From positions 280,001 to 344,000 of the forward strand of contig NZ_CAJFDC010000010.1 in the NCBI RefSeq assembly GCF_904067045.1: a stretch of DNA of 64,000 nt. The letters are read 5' to 3'. This document shows, in pieces, positions 20,216-31,873 of this stretch (positions within the stretch are counted from its first letter, which is position 1; each line of letters begins with the position of its first letter). Both the position numbers and the translations under genes were made by a program. This DNA comes from Pseudomonas sp. FEN (GTDB lineage: Bacteria > Pseudomonadota > Gammaproteobacteria > Pseudomonadales > Pseudomonadaceae). The notes under the pieces were generated by a model. That model did no database searches, had not been told where the DNA came from, and saw only the letters and a list, made by a program, of their open reading frames with translations.

Positions 20216-22926
20216 TGAGCTGCCTCCTGCAGACCGTCAACGGATTTGCCGAAAATCGCCGGGGGAATGCCTGCCAGACCGGCCGGCAAGGCCACCAGGC
20301 CAGCGCCCAGTTCTTCATTGATGCGCAACGGCAGGCGCAGGGTGACGCCGGCCACGTTCAGGCTCAGCAGCGCGCCGTCGTTGACCCCCAGGCGGTCCGC
20401 CTCGGACTTGGCCAGCGACACATAGGCCGCCGGGATGCGCTCTTGTACCGGCGCGGCTTTCGAGGAGGTTTCCTCGCTGCCGAACAGGTGGAAGAACGGC
20501 ACCACTTGCCAGGTGCCCTGGGCCGGGTTGAAGGCGCGCGGCACATTGGCGAACCAGTTCAGCGCATCGCCCTGGCTTTCGATCAGGCGGGTGCCCGGGT
20601 CGCCGGCACGGATATGACCACCGACTTCGTCCTGGAACTTGTTCCAGGCCTGTGGCGAGTTCCAGCCCGGCGACCAGGCGAACGGCACCTGCTGGCGCGG
20701 TTCGACGGAGCCCGAGTAACCTTCCATGGAGAAGGCGAAGGCGCTGTCGATGTCCTGGGAGGTGCGCGGCTCGTGCACGCTGATATTGGCGCGCATGGCG
20801 GTCCGGCCGGAGTAACGCAGCGGTTCACGGGCCAGTTTCATGCCCTTGATGCGGAACGCGGCGGACGGCGCGGCATCGACGATGCGCGCCAGTTGCGGGG
20901 TGCTGGCGGCGCAGGCGGCGGTGACGTGGTCCAGTTGGGTCCAGTCGATCGGTTGGTTCAGCAGGGTCGCGCGCAGGGCGTGCAGCCAGCGCCAGCCTTC
21001 GTGGACCAGGATGCTGGCATCGAGGTACTTCGGATCGAAGACCTGGAAGAAGCGCTGGGCGCGGCCTTCCTGGCTGACCAGGGTACCGTCGCCTTCGGCG
21101 AAGCTGGCCGCTGGCAGCACCAGGTGGGCGCGGTCGCTGGTGGCGGTCTTCTGGTGGTCGGCCACGATCAGCACTTTCGCGGCGTTCAGCGCGGCGTCGA
21201 CCTTGGCTTTGTCGGTGCGGGTGTACAGATCGTTTTCCAGCACGACGATGGCGTCGGCCTTGCCATCGATTACCGCTTGCAGGGCCGCGTCCAGCGATTC
21301 GCCTCCGAACATGGCCAGGCCGAGGCTGTTGGCTTCCGGTACGATCAGGCTGATGGAGCCGTTCTTCTCGCGCAGCTTCAAGGCTTTGGCAATGTTTGCC
21401 GCCGCTTCGATCAACGCCTTGGAACCCAGGGAGGTGCCGGCGATGATCAGTGGGCGCTTGGCTGCCAACAGGGCGTCGGCAATGCGCTTGGCCAGTGCCT
21501 GGGCTTCAGCGTCCAGGCCCTCGACGGCCGGGGCGCTGGCGTCGAGGGCGTGAGCCACGGCGAAACCGATGCGGGCCAGGTCGTCGGGCGCGGCGTGCAC
21601 GCACTCTTCGGCGATGTCGTCGAGCTTGGTTTCAGCGAGGCTGGCGATAAACAGCGGGTTCAGCGCGTGCTGGCCGATGTTCTTCACGGCGGCGTCGAGC
21701 CAAGGCTGGACGCGCATGGCGTCAGCCATGTCTTCGGCCTTGCCCTTGACCGACTGGCGCAGGGCCAGGGCCATGCGGGCGGCGGTCTGGGTCAGGTCTT
21801 CACCGAGGACGAACACGGCGTCGTGGTCTTCGATGTCGCGCATGTTCGGCACCGGCAGCGGACTGTCCTTGAGGACTTGCAGGACCAGGCGGATGCGTTC
21901 CAGCTCAGCGGCTTCGATACCCGAGTAGAAGTGCTCGGCACCCACCAGTTCGCGCAGCGCGTAGTTGCTTTCCAGGCTGGCGCGGGGTGAACCGATACCG
22001 ACGATGTTGCGCCCGCGCAGCAGCTCGGCGGCTTTATCCAGTGCTTCGTCCAGGCTCAACTTGGCGCCATTGGCCAGCAGTGGCTGACGTGGGCGATCTT
22101 CGCGGTTGACGTAGCCATAGCCGAAACGGCCACGGTCACAGAGGAAGTACTGGTTCACCGAACCGTTGAAGCGGTTTTCGATGCGCCGCAGTTCGCCGTA
22201 GCGCTCGCCCGGGCTGATGTTGCAACCGCTGGAGCAGCCGTGGCAGATGCTCGGCGAGAACTGCATGTCCCACTTGCGGTTGTAGCGCTCGGAGTGGGTC
22301 TTGTCGGTGAACACACCGGTCGGGCAGACCTCGGTGAGGTTGCCGGAGAACTCGCTTTCCAGGGTGCCGTCTTCGACGCAACCGAAGTACACGTTGTCAT
22401 GGGCACCGAACACGCCCAGGTCGGTACCGCCGGCGTAGTCCTTGTAGTAGCGCACGCAGCGATAGCAGGCGATGCAGCGGTTCATCTCGTGGGCGATGAA
22501 CGGGCCGAGCTCCTGGTTCTGGTGGGTGCGCTTGGTGAAGCGATAACGGCGCTCGTTGTGGCCGGTCATCACGGTCATGTCTTGCAGGTGGCAGTGACCG
22601 CCTTCCTCGCAGACCGGGCAGTCGTGCGGGTGGTTGGTCATCAGCCATTCGACGACGCTGGCACGGAAGACTTTCGCTTCCTCGTCGTCGATGGAAATCC
22701 AGCTGCCGTCGGAAGCCGGGGTCATGCAGGACATGACGATACGACCACGCTTGTCGTTTTCGTCGTTGAACTGCTTGACCGCGCACTGGCGACAGGCACC
22801 GACGCTACCGAGCGCGGGGTGCCAGCAGAAATAAGGGATGTCGAGGCCTAGCGACAGACAAGCCTGTAACAGGTTGTCCGCCCCATCGACTTCGAGCGCT
22901 TTGCCGTCTACGTGGATAGTGGCCAT
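20212..22926 (-). CDS. nuoG: NADH-quinone oxidoreductase subunit G
   Basis: The 904-residue peripheral subunit has an N-terminal [2Fe-2S] ferredoxin domain ([20 protein letters not shown]) and a His-Cys [4Fe-4S] region ([17 protein letters not shown]). Another [4Fe-4S] motif follows ([16 protein letters not shown]). The fourth cluster motif of the E. coli type ([13 protein letters not shown], cluster N7) precedes a molybdopterin-oxidoreductase-like body that carries no molybdenum in this family. It conducts electrons from NuoF toward NuoI. Unlike other junctions in the operon, it is separated from nuoF by 128 bases containing several hairpins. Confidence 0.96.
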   Translation of the reverse strand: MATIHVDGKALEVDGADNLLQACLSLGLDIPYFCWHPALGSVGACRQCAVKQFNDENDKRGRIVMSCMTPASDGSWISIDDEEAKVFRASVVEWLMTNHPHDCPVCEEGGHCHLQDMTVMTGHNERRYRFTKRTHQNQELGPFIAHEMNRCIACYRCVRYYKDYAGGTDLGVFGAHDNVYFGCVEDGTLESEFSGNLTEVCPTGVFTDKTHSERYNRKWDMQFSPSICHGCSSGCNISPGERYGELRRIENRFNGSVNQYFLCDRGRFGYGYVNREDRPRQPLLANGAKLSLDEALDKAAELLRGRNIVGIGSPRASLESNYALRELVGAEHFYSGIEAAELERIRLVLQVLKDSPLPVPNMRDIEDHDAVFVLGEDLTQTAARMALALRQSVKGKAEDMADAMRVQPWLDAAVKNIGQHALNPLFIASLAETKLDDIAEECVHAAPDDLARIGFAVAHALDASAPAVEGLDAEAQALAKRIADALLAAKRPLIIAGTSLGSKALIEAAANIAKALKLREKNGSISLIVPEANSLGLAMFGGESLDAALQAVIDGKADAIVVLENDLYTRTDKAKVDAALNAAKVLIVADHQKTATSDRAHLVLPAASFAEGDGTLVSQEGRAQRFFQVFDPKYLDASILVHEGWRWLHALRATLLNQPIDWTQLDHVTAACAASTPQLARIVDAAPSAAFRIKGMKLAREPLRYSGRTAMRANISVHEPRTSQDIDSAFAFSMEGYSGSVEPRQQVPFAWSPGWNSPQAWNKFQDEVGGHIRAGDPGTRLIESQGDALNWFANVPRAFNPAQGTWQVVPFFHLFGSEETSSKAAPVQERIPAAYVSLAKSEADRLGVNDGALLSLNVAGVTLRLPLRINEELGAGLVALPAGLAGIPPAIFGKSVDGLQEAAQ

Positions 22927-22945
22927 GGTTCAAAGTTCTTCGTTG

Positions 22946-23042
22946 GCCCGCGTCTGCGGGCGTGGCTAATGGAATCCTGGTCCTCGCCTGGCGCATTGCG
23001 GTGCGTCTTCAGGCGAGCAAGAGGGCGGCACGGACCGCCCTC
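22946..23042 (-). promoter_or_regulatory. Hairpin cluster in the nuoF-nuoG intercistronic region
   Basis: The 128-base gap between nuoF and nuoG is the largest in this otherwise tightly packed operon. It holds three perfect inverted repeats: GAGGGCGG/CCGCCCTC (23021-23042), CTCGCCTG/CAGGCGAG (22983-22990 with 23010-23017), and GCCCGC/GCGGGC (22946-22961). None has a T-tract, so mRNA processing, stability control or attenuation is more likely than simple termination. Confidence 0.6.
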
Positions 23043-23054
23043 CCTTTCGATACG

Positions 23055-24410
23055 TTATGCGCCGACTACGATCGGCCGCGCCAAAGGCGGGATGGCGGCA
23101 CCTTTGGGTGCGATGCCAGCCTCGAACTCCGGACGGAAATACTTGATGGCGCTGCCCAAGGGCTCGACGGCACCTGGTGCGTGGGCACAGAAGGTCTTGC
23201 CCGGGCCGAGGAAACCGACCAGACCCAGCAGGGTCTCGATATCGCCGGCCTGGCCTTCGCCGTTCTCCAGCGCGCGCAGCAGCTTGACGCTCCACGGCAG
23301 GCCGTCGCGGCAAGGGGTGCAGAAACCGCACGACTCACGGGCGAAGAACTCTTCCATGTTGCGCAGCAGCGAGACCATGTTGACGCTGTCGTCCACCGCC
23401 ATCGCCAGGCCGGTGCCCATCCGGGTGCCGACCTTGGCGATGCCGCCGGCATACATTTGCGCGTCGAGGTGCTCGGGCAGGAGGAAACCAGTACCGGCAC
23501 CGCCTGGCTGCCAGCACTTGAGCTTGAAGCCATCGCGCATGCCGCCGGCGTAGTCTTCGAACAGCTCGCGGGCGGTGACGCCGAACGGCAGTTCCCACAG
23601 GCCGGGGTTCTTCACTTTACCGGAGAAGCCCATCAGCTTGGTGCCGTGGTCCTCGCTGCCTTCGCGGGCGAGGGATTTGTACCAGTCGACGCCGTTGCCG
23701 ATGATCGCCGGTACGTTGCACAGGGTCTCGACGTTGTTCACGCAGGTCGGCTTGCCCCAGACGCCGACGGCGGCGGGGAAGGGCGGCTTGGAGCGTGGGT
23801 TGGCGCGCCGGCCTTCGAGGGAGTTGATCAGCGCGGTTTCTTCACCGCAGATGTAACGCCCGGCGCCGGTGTGGACGAACAGCTCGAAGTCGAAGCCGCT
23901 GCCGAGGATGTTCTTGCCCAGCAGGCCGGCGGCCTTGGCTTCTTCCACGGCACGATTGAGGTGCTTGGCCGCGGTGGTGTATTCGCCGCGCAGGAAGATA
24001 TAGCCGCGGTAGGTTTTCAGCGCCCGGGCGCTGATCAGCATGCCTTCGATCAGCAGATGGGGCAGTTGCTCCATCAGCATGCGGTCTTTCCAGGTGTTGG
24101 GTTCCATTTCATCCGCGTTGCACAGCAGGTAGCGGATGTTCATGGATTCGTCTTTGGGCATCAGGCCCCACTTCACCCCGGTGGGGAAGCCGGCACCGCC
24201 GCGACCCTTGAGGCCGGCGTCCTTCACGGTCTGGACGATATCGTCCGTGGCCATGTCGGCGAAGGCCTTGCGGGCGGCGGCATAACCGTTCTTGGCCTGG
24301 TACTCGTCGAGCCATACGGGTTCCGCGTCATCACGCAGGCGCCAGGTCAGCGGGTGGGTTTCCGCCGCGCGCGCAATGCGGTTGGCCGGGCCGAAGGAAG
24401 TCAGGGTCAT
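23055..24410 (-). CDS. nuoF: NADH-quinone oxidoreductase subunit F
   Basis: The 451-residue NADH-binding subunit carries FMN and [4Fe-4S] cluster N3. The NADH/FMN glycine-rich loop [13 protein letters not shown] (around residues 68-80) and the FMN-binding [13 protein letters not shown] segment are clear. So is the cluster motif [12 protein letters not shown] near residue 357, with a further Cys in [10 protein letters not shown]. It is the entry point of electrons. The start overlaps the nuoE stop by 4 bases. Confidence 0.97.
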   Translation of the reverse strand: MTLTSFGPANRIARAAETHPLTWRLRDDAEPVWLDEYQAKNGYAAARKAFADMATDDIVQTVKDAGLKGRGGAGFPTGVKWGLMPKDESMNIRYLLCNADEMEPNTWKDRMLMEQLPHLLIEGMLISARALKTYRGYIFLRGEYTTAAKHLNRAVEEAKAAGLLGKNILGSGFDFELFVHTGAGRYICGEETALINSLEGRRANPRSKPPFPAAVGVWGKPTCVNNVETLCNVPAIIGNGVDWYKSLAREGSEDHGTKLMGFSGKVKNPGLWELPFGVTARELFEDYAGGMRDGFKLKCWQPGGAGTGFLLPEHLDAQMYAGGIAKVGTRMGTGLAMAVDDSVNMVSLLRNMEEFFARESCGFCTPCRDGLPWSVKLLRALENGEGQAGDIETLLGLVGFLGPGKTFCAHAPGAVEPLGSAIKYFRPEFEAGIAPKGAAIPPLARPIVVGA

Positions 24411-24904
24411 ACGTAGCCCTCCAGCAGTTTGGCAACGCCGGCTGGCTGGACGTCGCCGAAGGTGTCGTCGTCGATCATCAGCGCCGGGGCCTTGTCGCAG
24501 TTGCCGAGGCAGCAGACGGGCAGCAGGGTGAAGCGGCCGTCGGCGGTGGTCTGACCCAGGCCGATGCCGAGCTTGCTCTGCAGTTCGCCGACCACCGACT
24601 CGTGGCCGCCGATGTAGCAGACCATGCTGTCGCAGACGCGAATGATGTGGCGACCCACCGGCTGGCGGAAGATCTGGCTGTAGAAGGTCGCGACGCCTTC
24701 GACGTCGCTGGCCGGGATGCCAAGGATCTCGCCGATGGCATAGAGCGCGCCGTCAGGCACCCAGCCACGTTCCTTCTGGACGATCTTCAGGGCTTCGATG
24801 GACGCCGCGCGCGGGTCTTCGTAGTGATGCAGCTCGTGCTCGATGGCCGAGCGCTCGGTTTCGCTCAGGGCGAAACGGTCTGTCTGGATAAGCGGGCTGT
24901 TCAT
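24407..24904 (-). CDS. nuoE: NADH-quinone oxidoreductase subunit E
   Basis: The 165-residue thioredoxin-fold subunit holds [2Fe-2S] cluster N1a. The four ligands are in [11 protein letters not shown] and [10 protein letters not shown]. It pairs with NuoF. The gene lies 2 bases after nuoCD and overlaps nuoF. Confidence 0.97.
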   Translation of the reverse strand: MNSPLIQTDRFALSETERSAIEHELHHYEDPRAASIEALKIVQKERGWVPDGALYAIGEILGIPASDVEGVATFYSQIFRQPVGRHIIRVCDSMVCYIGGHESVVGELQSKLGIGLGQTTADGRFTLLPVCCLGNCDKAPALMIDDDTFGDVQPAGVAKLLEGYV

Positions 24905-24906
24905 GC

Positions 24907-26694
<1,788 letters not shown>

Positions 26695-26760
26695 TTATCG
26701 CTTTCGGTCAACGTAAAGAATGAAGCCAGCTTCTCGTTTCTTTTACAGAGCGGATCTGGA

Positions 26761-27435
26761 TCAGACTTCGTCGGGGCTGCGCAGGTTGGTGACCTGAATA
26801 CGCTGTTCGCGGCGCTGTTCCTTTTGTGACGGCATCTCGGCGCGGTATACGCCTTGATCACCGACGACCCAGGAAAGTGGGCGACGCTCCTGGCCAATCG
26901 ACTCCTGCAACAGCATCAAGCCTTGCAGGAAAGCCTCGGGACGGGGCGGGCAGCCAGGCACGTAGACATCCACGGGGAGGAATTTGTCCACCCCCTGGAC
27001 CACGGAATAAATGTCGTACATGCCGCCGGAGTTGGCACACGAACCCATGGAGATGACCCACTTGGGTTCGAGCATTTGCTCATAGAGACGCTGGATGATC
27101 GGCGCCATCTTGATGAAGCAGGTGCCGGCAATAACCATGAAATCCGCCTGGCGCGGCGATGCCCGGATAACCTCGGCGCCGAAGCGGGCGATGTCGTGGG
27201 GCGCCGTGAAGGCGGTGGTCATTTCCACGTAGCAGCAGGACAAGCCGAAGTTGTACGGCCACAGGGAGTTTTTGCGCCCCCAGTTGACCGCGCCGCTCAG
27301 CACGTCTTCCAGCTTGCCCATGAAGATGTTCTTGTGGACTTGATCTTCTAACGGATCGGAAACGGTTTCCCGTTGGCCAATCGGGTACTGCTCGTTAGGA
27401 GCATCCGGGTCGATTCGGGTGAGATTGTATTGCAT
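26761..27435 (-). CDS. nuoB: NADH-quinone oxidoreductase subunit B
   Basis: The 224-residue subunit ligates the terminal [4Fe-4S] cluster N2, which reduces quinone. Tandem cysteines in [11 protein letters not shown] and further ligands in [11 protein letters not shown] and VPGCPPRPE are in place. I chose the ATG at 27435 ([11 protein letters not shown], as in other pseudomonads), with GAGG 8 bases upstream. The TTG two codons earlier is less likely. It follows nuoA by 10 bases. Confidence 0.97.
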   Translation of the reverse strand: MQYNLTRIDPDAPNEQYPIGQRETVSDPLEDQVHKNIFMGKLEDVLSGAVNWGRKNSLWPYNFGLSCCYVEMTTAFTAPHDIARFGAEVIRASPRQADFMVIAGTCFIKMAPIIQRLYEQMLEPKWVISMGSCANSGGMYDIYSVVQGVDKFLPVDVYVPGCPPRPEAFLQGLMLLQESIGQERRPLSWVVGDQGVYRAEMPSQKEQRREQRIQVTNLRSPDEV

Positions 27436-27445
27436 TGCCAAAGCC

Positions 27446-27859
27446 TCATTGTTTCAGCTTCGCCTGCCGCTTCTGACGAGCTTGCGGAGCCCAATCAAGC
27501 GCCCCCACTCGGTAAAGGTAGACAAGACCTGCCAACAGAATTGCTATGAAAACGAGAGCTTCGACGAATCCGGTCCAGCCGCTTTCGCGGACGGACACAG
27601 ACCATGCAAAGAGAAAGAGGGCTTCGATATCGAAGATCACGAACAGCATCGCGACCAGATAGAATTTGGCGGAGAGCCGCAAGCGGGCGCTGCCGGTGGG
27701 GAGCATGCCGGACTCGAACGGTTCGTTTTTGCTGCGGCCCCAGGCTTTTGACCCGAGGAGGCTGGATACACCGAGCATGAAGGCACAGAGGCCGACGACG
27801 CCGAGCAGGAAAATGGCAAAGCCCCAGTTATGGGCCATGAGTCCGGTCGCTTCGGTCAT
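27446..27859 (-). CDS. nuoA: NADH-quinone oxidoreductase subunit A
   Basis: The 137-residue, three-helix membrane subunit has the characteristic loop [30 protein letters not shown]; this stretch borders the quinone channel. It is the first gene of the 13-gene nuo operon. The start MTEATGL at 27859 gives exactly the usual length. A longer frame to 27967 would consume the promoter region and is rejected. Confidence 0.96.
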   Translation of the reverse strand: MTEATGLMAHNWGFAIFLLGVVGLCAFMLGVSSLLGSKAWGRSKNEPFESGMLPTGSARLRLSAKFYLVAMLFVIFDIEALFLFAWSVSVRESGWTGFVEALVFIAILLAGLVYLYRVGALDWAPQARQKRQAKLKQ

Positions 27860-27950
27860 GCGGGCAATCCTTAACAGAGCGCAAAGGGCTCTGAGCGTGA
27901 TAAAGAAATAAAAGCAGTGACGATATGTCGCAGTGCAATCTATCCCAGTG

Positions 27951-27979
27951 ATTTTATGGCTAAACACCGGGCAAGTAAA
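27951..27979 (-). promoter_or_regulatory. Candidate sigma-70 promoter of the nuo operon
   Basis: Read on the minus strand: TTTACT, 17 bases, TAAAAT, about 90 bases before nuoA. The match is 4/6 and 5/6. Only a candidate, because the whole area is AT-rich. Confidence 0.3.
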
Positions 27980-28295
27980 TTTTCTATAGCGAAATTATTG
28001 GTTGGAATAAGGGCATGTTGAGCTCTCGATGGCTCGCAGGCCATGCGTTACGGGCATTAGGCACCTTTTTGTTAATTATGTTTTATTCAGGCTGTAATGA
28101 ACGAAGTTAATCTTGAATGATAATTGATATCGTTTGGGCGGCTCCAGTGCTTGCTGTTGGCGGCGTGGGCAAGTGTAGTGGGTTTAAACGCACTCGGGAT
28201 GAAAGTTGCGTCGCGCGCCGTTTTTAGCGTTTTTTGTCGCATTGGATACCGACCTGGATCAATGTTTTGCGCTGTCACGGCTGAACGCATTCCTT

Positions 28296-28379
28296 TAGGA
28301 GCCGGGCTCGTCGGGACGCCGCACCGCCGCGAAGAGGTCCTTGCGGCCGCCTTCGCGGGCAAGCCCTGCTCCTACAGGG
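28296..28379. repeat. Degenerate REP doublet
   Basis: The right arm, CTTCGCGGGCAAGCCCTGCT (28350-28369) followed by CCTACAGG, is a good REP unit. The left arm, starting AGGAGCCGGGCTCGTCGGG, is eroded. An old or hybrid REPIN between nuo and aceA. Confidence 0.65.
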
Positions 28380-28410
28380 GCGCGGTGGGGTTGTAAGCGA
28401 CGGGCAAAAA

Positions 28411-28440
28411 AACGCCCCGAACCAGTCGGGGCGTCAGTTT
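28411..28440 (-). terminator. aceA terminator
   Basis: Stem ACGCCCCGA / TCGGGGCGT with a short loop. Minus-strand transcription then runs into a 7-T tract. Confidence 0.88.
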
Positions 28441-28498
28441 TTCAGACCTTCCAGTTAGTTCTGGTTCGCTCTGGAATGGCCGCTTGCTCGCCGTGTAC

Positions 28499-29824
28499 TC
28501 AGTGGAACTGTTCTTCTTCGGTCGAACCGGTCAGCGCGGTCACCGAGGACGTGCCGCCCTGGATCACGGTGGTCATGTCGTCGAAGTAGCCGGTGCCGAC
28601 TTCCTGCTGGTGCGCCACGAAGGTGTAACCCTTGGCCGCGTCGGCGAATTCCTGCTCCTGCAGCTTCACGTAGGCGGTCATGTCGTTGCGGGCGTAGTCG
28701 TGCGCCAGGTTGAACATGCTGTGCCACATGTTGTGGATGCCCGCCAGGGTGATGAACTGGTGCTTGTAGCCCATGGCCGACAGTTCGCGCTGGAACTTGG
28801 CGATGGTCGCGTCGTCCAGGTTTTTCTTCCAGTTGAAGGAAGGCGAGCAGTTGTAGGACAGGATCTGGTCCGGGTATTCCTTCTTGATGGCCTCGGCGAA
28901 GCGACGGGCTTCGTCCAGGTCCGGCTTGGCGGTTTCGCACCAGATCAGGTCGGCGTACGGCGCGTAGGCCAGACCGCGGGCGATGGCTTGATCGAGGCCG
29001 GCGCGGACCTTGTAGAAACCTTCCTGGGTGCGGGTGCCAACAACGAACGGTTGGTCGTACGGGTCGCAGTCGGAGGTCAGCAGGTCAGCGGCGTTGGCGT
29101 CGGTACGGGCCAGGATGATGGTCGGGACACCGGCAACGTCGGCCGCCAGACGGGCAGCGGTCAGCTTCTGCACGGCTTCCTGGGTCGGTACCAGGACCTT
29201 GCCGCCCATGTGGCCGCATTTTTTCACCGAGGCCAGTTGGTCTTCGAAGTGCACGCCGGCGGCGCCCGCTTCGATCATGCTCTTCATCAGTTCGTAGGCG
29301 TTCAGGACGCCACCGAAACCGGCTTCGGCGTCGGCCACGATGGGGGCGAAGTAGTCGATGTAGCCGTCATCGCCAGGGTTCTTGCCGGCTTTCCACTGGA
29401 TCTGGTCGGCGCGACGGAACGAGTTGTTGATGCGCTTGACCACGGTTGGCACGGAGTCCACCGGGTACAGCGACTGGTCGGGGTACATGGATTCGGCGGA
29501 GTTGTTGTCCGCGGCCACTTGCCAGCCCGACAGGTAGATCGCCTGGATACCGGCCTTGACTTGTTGCACGGCCTGGCCGCCGGTCAGGGCGCCCATGCAG
29601 TTGACGAAGTCCTTGTCCGGGCGGAAGGACGGCTTGGCGCCCTGGGTGACCAGGTTCCACAGTTTCTCGGCGCCCATGCGGGCCAGAGTGTGCTCGGGTT
29701 GAACCGAGCCACGCAGGCGGACCACGTCAGCGGCGGAGTAAGTGCGTGTCACGCCTTTCCAGCGCGGGTTTTCAGCCCAGTCTTTTTCAAGGGCTGCAAT
29801 TTGCTGTTCGCGTGTCAGTGCCAT
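28499..29824 (-). CDS. aceA: Isocitrate lyase
   Basis: The 441-residue enzyme splits isocitrate into succinate and glyoxylate, the first step of the glyoxylate shunt. The catalytic signature KKCGHMGGK (Cys203) is intact, as are VHFEDQLAS and [10 protein letters not shown]. Length and start ([14 protein letters not shown]) match the short Pseudomonas/E. coli class. The longer frame to 29947 has no family support. It competes for isocitrate with the two isocitrate dehydrogenases encoded 8-12 kb away. It has a long untranslated upstream region and its own terminator. Confidence 0.96.
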   Translation of the reverse strand: MALTREQQIAALEKDWAENPRWKGVTRTYSAADVVRLRGSVQPEHTLARMGAEKLWNLVTQGAKPSFRPDKDFVNCMGALTGGQAVQQVKAGIQAIYLSGWQVAADNNSAESMYPDQSLYPVDSVPTVVKRINNSFRRADQIQWKAGKNPGDDGYIDYFAPIVADAEAGFGGVLNAYELMKSMIEAGAAGVHFEDQLASVKKCGHMGGKVLVPTQEAVQKLTAARLAADVAGVPTIILARTDANAADLLTSDCDPYDQPFVVGTRTQEGFYKVRAGLDQAIARGLAYAPYADLIWCETAKPDLDEARRFAEAIKKEYPDQILSYNCSPSFNWKKNLDDATIAKFQRELSAMGYKHQFITLAGIHNMWHSMFNLAHDYARNDMTAYVKLQEQEFADAAKGYTFVAHQQEVGTGYFDDMTTVIQGGTSSVTALTGSTEEEQFH

Positions 29825-30344
29825 GGAGATAAACCTCGTCGCGTCTTTTGTAAAAAGTCGTTCATGGGTGGAAAGTTCCGTGCTCCGCCCACTGTGCAAG
29901 CCTAGGGCTTGGGCAAAAGGCTGCTCGCTGACCAGAAGCTTAGGCACTCAGGTGTGGTCCGACGGGGAATGCGACGATTGAACGATGGGCTCAAGGGGGG
30001 GGAAGTGAGCGAGGTGAGGGCGATCCGTCGGGCGCATTGGGGCGTCGTGGGCCTTCATGCGGGCTTCAGAGGTCTTGCCGTTCTACCTGATTACGCTTCC
30101 GTCCCTCGGGACAACTTCGTTCCAGTCGCAATCTCGTCAAACACGCCTTGTGGGCGGTACAGACACGAATCGGCTCAGGTGGGTAGTTCAGAGCGGCGAT
30201 CCGAAGGCCCTTGCCAGGGCCCCTGATTAGCGGGAGCGAGGCCATCATGCCTTCGGTTTTTTGGCGCGTCAAACGTTTTGTAGTGCTTTTTTATAGGCAC
30301 TACATCTTTGGTCTAATACGACTTGCCAGTCAGTTTCCGGTGCT
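29825..30344. other. 520-base intergenic region upstream of aceA
   Basis: No gene is recognisable. On the minus strand a promoter-like TTGACG-N17-CATGAT sits at 30244-30272, which would give a leader of about 410 bases for aceA. A 7-bp inverted repeat, GTAGTGC/GCACTAC (30280-30303), lies just downstream of the orphan secretin-like gene. It lacks a clear T-tract and is only a weak terminator candidate. Confidence 0.5.
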
Positions 30345-31145
30345 TTAGTCCAAGGTGTCGACTTTCACCCGTAAAGTCATGTCGTTACGCCCGGAGGTCG
30401 AGTAGCTGCGGGTTAGCGCCTGGCGATCGGCCTGGCTCTGGCCATTGACGCCGGCCAGGGTGATCCACTCGCCCAGGCGCCCGCTGACGGTTGTGTCGGT
30501 GCTTTGCACATTCACTACATCCTGACGCTCCTGGCTCATCCGGTCACGATTGGTACTGATGGACAAGTGAACGATGTCGCCGGTGACGCTGGCGGTGACG
30601 TAGAAGCCCTGGGTCACGTTGCGGTACTGGTTCTGGATCTGTGTCAGCGGCTGTTGGTTCGGGTTCTGGGTCTGGCTGGTGCCGTTGCCGAAGGACTGGT
30701 TGGTGCTGATGGCGGTGGTCAGCGGCACGCTCTGGCCGACCTGGATCAGCGCCGGGGCGCCTTCGACGGTCTGGACTTGTTGCAGGCCGCCGTCACGGCT
30801 GCCGGTGCCATAGCTGATGATGCGGGTCTGGTTCTGGCCGTTGGTGCTATAGCCCTGGGTGTTCTGGTCGTTGCTGTCGCTGGTGTCGACACTGATCAGC
30901 AGGCGTCTGGCTGGGGTGTCCAATTGCCCGAGGAACTCACGCAGTTCCTTGATCTTGCCTGGTTCGGCATTGACGATCAGTTGGTTCTGGTAGGCGCTGG
31001 CCTTGCCGTCCTTGCCGAGAAAGTCCTGGGCCACCGGCAGCAGGTCGGCGCTGGTGCGGTAGTTCAGGGGGATGATTTCAGTGGCGGCCTGGGCGCTGAG
31101 GGTGCAGGCCAGGAGCAGGCCGGTGAGCAGGGTACGTAGGGACAT
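30345..31145 (-). CDS. Periplasmic secretin-N-domain protein, function unknown
   Basis: The 266-residue protein has a Sec signal peptide (1-20, LLACTLSAQA). Residues 22-85 (IIPLNYRTSADLLPVAQDFL through LREFLGQLDTPARRLLISVD) match the secretin N-domain (NolW-like) of type II/III secretins. The rest is Gln/Asn/Ser/Thr-rich with a beta-sandwich-like C-terminus, and the pore-forming secretin domain is missing. It may be a minor pilus/secretion or outer-membrane accessory protein. The neighbours give no functional hint. A good ribosome site (GGAGATAACGGAC) precedes the ATG. Confidence 0.75.
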   Translation of the reverse strand: MSLRTLLTGLLLACTLSAQAATEIIPLNYRTSADLLPVAQDFLGKDGKASAYQNQLIVNAEPGKIKELREFLGQLDTPARRLLISVDTSDSNDQNTQGYSTNGQNQTRIISYGTGSRDGGLQQVQTVEGAPALIQVGQSVPLTTAISTNQSFGNGTSQTQNPNQQPLTQIQNQYRNVTQGFYVTASVTGDIVHLSISTNRDRMSQERQDVVNVQSTDTTVSGRLGEWITLAGVNGQSQADRQALTRSYSTSGRNDMTLRVKVDTLD

Positions 31146-31232
31146 GTCCGTTATCTCCGCGTTGGACTTGAGCTATGCGTTGAGTTTGACAGTTTCTCGG
31201 CTGTTGGTGGGTCAAGTTGAATCGCGCACGGC

Positions 31233-31270
31233 AAAACGCCCCGGCATCGGCGGGATGGCGGGGCGTTTTT
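31233..31270 (-). terminator. Terminator of the roxA-GNAT operon
   Basis: AAAACGCCCCG... and ...CGGGGCGTTTT form a strong stem at 31233-31268 flanked by A/T runs. The 302-base gap that contains it holds otherwise only a REPIN and the upstream region of the secretin-like gene. Confidence 0.8.
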
Positions 31271-31290
31271 TTTGGGGGGGGCTGTCTACT

Positions 31291-31422
31291 TGTGGCGAGC
31301 GGGCTTGCCCGCGCTGGGGGGCGAAGCCCCCCCAAAACTGCGACTCCGGCGCATCAGATAGACCGGGATCAGAGGTTTTACGACTGCTTCGCAGTCGAGC
31401 GCGGGCAAGCCCGCTCGCCACA
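31291..31422. repeat. REPIN, GGCGAGCGGGCTTGCCCGC type
   Basis: Inverted units TGTGGCGAGCGGGCTTGCCC (31291-31310) and the complement ending at 31422 enclose about 84 bases, which include a further palindromic GACTGCTTCGCAGTC. Its layout is nearly the same as the REPIN at 55300-55432. Confidence 0.88.
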
Positions 31423-31447
31423 GGTCAGATCACAGGCTTCTGGTGTG

Positions 31448-31873
31448 TCAGGCGTGGCCGCGCACCATGTCCACATGGGGAATCCCGGCTTCGAGAAACT
31501 CCTGGCTGACAATGCTGAACCCCAGGCGCTCATAGAACCGGGTCGCCTGGACCTGGGCGCTGAGCATCTGTTGCTTGAGGCCGCGCTTCTCGGCCTCGCC
31601 GATCACCGCCTGCATCAGTGCGTCGCCGACTTTCAGTCCGCGCCAGTCCTTGAGTACCGACACCCGGCCGATATGACCGTCCGGCAGCAAGCGCGCGGTG
31701 CCGATCGGGAAGTCGCCCTCGAAGGCCAGGAAATGCACGGCGCCGCTGTCATCGGCATCCCACTCCAGTTCCGGCGGAACCGCCTGCTCGGCGATGAACA
31801 CTGACTCACGAATGCGCCGAATCTCGGCGTTATCCTTTTGCCAGTCCGCGACACGTACGTGAATTCTATTCAT
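31448..31873 (-). CDS. GNAT-family N-acetyltransferase
   Basis: The 141-residue single-domain acetyltransferase has the acetyl-CoA motif A in GRVSVLKDWRGLKVGDALM (a variant of R/Q-x-x-G-x-G/A) and motif B in ATRFYERLGFSIV. It resembles the ElaA-like 'VFIAEQAVPPELEWD' subgroup that opens with an arginine-rich strand. Substrate unknown. The start at 31873 overlaps the end of the upstream roxA gene by 8 bases, so the two are translationally coupled. Modification of a ribosomal or small-molecule target is possible but not shown. Confidence 0.85.
   Translation of the reverse strand: MNRIHVRVADWQKDNAEIRRIRESVFIAEQAVPPELEWDADDSGAVHFLAFEGDFPIGTARLLPDGHIGRVSVLKDWRGLKVGDALMQAVIGEAEKRGLKQQMLSAQVQATRFYERLGFSIVSQEFLEAGIPHVDMVRGHA

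Larger units (their letters stand above)
27860..28498. other. 639-base intergenic region between nuoA and aceA
   Basis: It contains the upstream region of nuo (AT-rich, 27900-28130), a degenerate REP doublet (28296-28379) and the aceA terminator (28411-28440). The short frames on both strands lack ribosome sites and resemble nothing; no gene is called. Confidence 0.7.

Noticed and set aside
20215..21990. 591-residue open frame on the plus strand opposite nuoG
   Set aside because: Exact antisense of a well-conserved Complex I gene; low-complexity composition typical of high-GC shadow frames, no ribosome site, no recognisable domain.
28087..28396. Frames of about 90 residues on both strands between nuoA and aceA
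   Set aside because: They overlap the REP element and AT-rich promoter region and lack start signals.
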